From assembly GCA_037179385.1 (NCBI GenBank), contig CM074187.1, positions 49,448,879 to 49,512,878 on the forward strand: a DNA stretch of 64,000 nucleotides, read 5' to 3'. The position numbers and the translations under genes were made by a program. The stretch comes from Holothuria scabra (Eukaryota > Echinodermata > Holothuroidea > Aspidochirotida > Holothuriidae). The notes below the pieces were generated by a model. It made no database searches, had not been told where the DNA came from, and worked only from the letters and a program-made list of their open reading frames with translations. Below are positions 62,677 to 64,000 of the stretch, piece by piece; position 1 is the stretch's first letter; the number at the start of each line of letters is the position of its first letter.

Positions 62677-63993
62677 AGTTCAAAGGTCATTTGGGGTCAC
62701 AGGGGGTCCAACCCGGAAAACCATGTTTACACAATATCTTAAGGTAGGAAGCTTGGATTGATTTCAAACTTTATATGTTGATGCAGTATGATGGGTAGAT
62801 GAACCCTACAAATTTTGGTAGAGGTCAAAGGTCATTTGGGGTCACAGGGGGTCAAACCCCCAAAACGTTTTTTACATGATATCTCAAGTTGGGAAACTGG
62901 GATTAAATTCAAACTCAAGATGTTGATGTGTTATGATGTAAGCAAGAACCCTTTAGATTTTGGTAGAGGTCAAAGGTCATTTGGGGTCACAGAGGGTCAA
63001 ACCCAGAAAATCTTGTTTACACGATATCTGAAGGTAGGAAGCTTGGATTGATTTGAATCTTGATTTGTTGATGCAGTATGATGGGAAGAAGAACCTTATT
63101 GATTTTGGGTAGAGGTCAAAGGTTATTTGGGGTCACAGGGGGTCAATCCCCAAAAACCTTGTTTACATGATATCTCAAGGTAGGAAACTTGGATTAATTT
63201 CAAACTTGATATGTTGATGCATTATGATGTATGTAAAAACCCTACTGATTTTGGTAGGGGTCAACGGTCATCTGGGGTCACAGGGGTCAAACTTGGAAAA
63301 CATTGTTTACAGGATATCTCAAGGTAGGAAATTTGGATTAATCTCAAACGTGTTATGTTGATGCATTATGATGTAAGGAAGAATCCTATTGATTTTGGTA
63401 CAGGTCAGAGGTCATTTCGGGTTAACGGTGCTGGACCCTGAAAACCTTGTTTACACATTATGTCAAGGAAGGAAGCTTGGATTGATTTCAACCTTGAGAT
63501 GTTGATGCATCATAATGTAAGGAAGAACCCTATTGATTTTGGTAGAGGTCAAAGGTCATGTGGGGTCACAGGGGGCCAAACCCTGAAAACCTTGTTAACA
63601 TGATATCTCAAGCAAGGAAGCTTAGATTGATTTCAAACTTGATATGTTGATGCGTTTTGATGTATGGAAAAATCCTACTGATTTTGGTAGGGGTCAAAGG
63701 TCATCTGGGGTTGCAGGGGGTCAAACTCCGAAAACCTTGTTTGCATGATATCTCAAGGTAGGAAACTTGGATTAATCTCAAACTTGGTATGTTGATGCAT
63801 CATAATGTGAGGGAGAACCCTATTGATTTTGTTAGAGATCAAAGGTCATCCAAGGTCACAGGAGGCTCAAACCCCGAAAACCTTGTTTGCATGATATCTA
63901 ATGGTAGGAAGCTTGGATTTTTTCAAACTTGGTTTGTTAATGAATTATGACCAGAGGGTGGACCCTATTAATTTTGGTAAAGGTCAAAGTTCA
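62677..63993 (+). promoter_or_regulatory. Array of DR1-type nuclear-receptor half-site pairs
   Basis: AGGTCA-n-AGGTCA or one- to two-base variants start at 62677, 62822, 62967, 63113, 63258, 63402, 63546, 63691, 63836 and 63981. Exact pairs are at 62822, 62967, 63402 and 63546. Most are followed four bases later by a further GGGTCA. The match to the DR1 consensus bound by RXR, HNF4 and COUP-TF receptors is seen in the sequence; any activity is inference. Confidence 0.5.
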
Positions 63994-64000
63994 CCTGGGG

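Larger units (their letters stand above)
61722..64000 (+). repeat. Hairpin-microsatellite-tandem-repeat element, locus 3, with 145-bp DR1 array
   Basis: The leader has a small hairpin (ggtttc 61722, gaaacc 61738), then acctatg and tggcgt, as at locus 1, then a (TG)n run. After it come about five irregular units, then from about 62640 very regular units up to and beyond the window end. The unit has gatatctcaaggtaggaa, ttgatgcattatgatgtaag, attttggtagaggtcaaagg and tttggggtcacagggggtca. It lies in the intron after VPS13 exon gg. Confidence 0.9.

Noticed and set aside
61720..63051. Several frames of 60-90 codons across the right-hand array
   Set aside because: They recur with the repeat unit and have no protein signature; they arise from the tandem sequence.
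62640..64000. CRISPR-like regular repeat
   Set aside because: The units are contiguous 145-bp tandem repeats without unique spacers, in animal DNA with introns.

Overview
The window is animal nuclear DNA. It is AT-rich and holds one large plus-strand gene with GT-AG introns in a field of transposable-element debris. It looks like a marine invertebrate. The mix of tRNA-derived SINEs, CR1/L2-like LINE tails, hAT-type and foldback MITEs and microsatellite-linked tandem repeats would fit an echinoderm-like deuterostome or a mollusc, but the species cannot be settled from this sequence.

The gene is a VPS13 of the A/C type, the bridge-like lipid transfer protein of membrane contact sites. I traced 33 exons from 6289 to 61549. 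They join in one continuous reading frame of about 1,439 codons, roughly the first 40-45% of a usual VPS13. Every exon boundary has AG/GT signals, and the phases match at every joint. The first coding exon (start Met to the GIWG-like motif) was not found and probably lies upstream of base 1. The C-terminal half (VAB, DH-like/ATG2_C and PH regions) lies downstream of the window. The order runs: end of the chorein_N cap, groove-forming repeats, a Gly/Trp/Phe and Lys/Glu-rich linker, further groove repeats, an acidic FFAT-like VAP-binding linker in exon 22 of this series, an Ala-rich helical segment, and a long Lys/Glu-rich linker near the right end.

No other host gene is supported. The long introns (8.0 kb, 7.7 kb, 3.7 kb) and both flanks hold repeats. 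At 1-900 is the 3' end of a CR1/L2-like LINE. hAT-like elements with target-site duplications lie at 4.5-6.0 kb and 8.7-9.1 kb. At 9.6-10.2 kb a TIR element sits inside an older MITE copy. Two foldback MITEs lie at 11.7 and 40.2 kb. A tRNA-derived SINE family (SINE-A) has about 13 copies. A second short retroelement (SINE-B) has four copies, one with an 11-bp duplication. A piggyBac-like MITE lies at 52.8 kb, and several tandem arrays are scattered through the window.

The most striking non-coding structure is at 61.7-64.0 kb, with relatives at 2.6-3.2 kb and, in architecture only, at 38.1-38.8 kb. A small hairpin leader is followed by a microsatellite and then tandem units. In the right-hand array the units repeat every 144-146 bp, and each carries a DR1-type pair of AGGTCA nuclear-receptor half-sites or a close variant.
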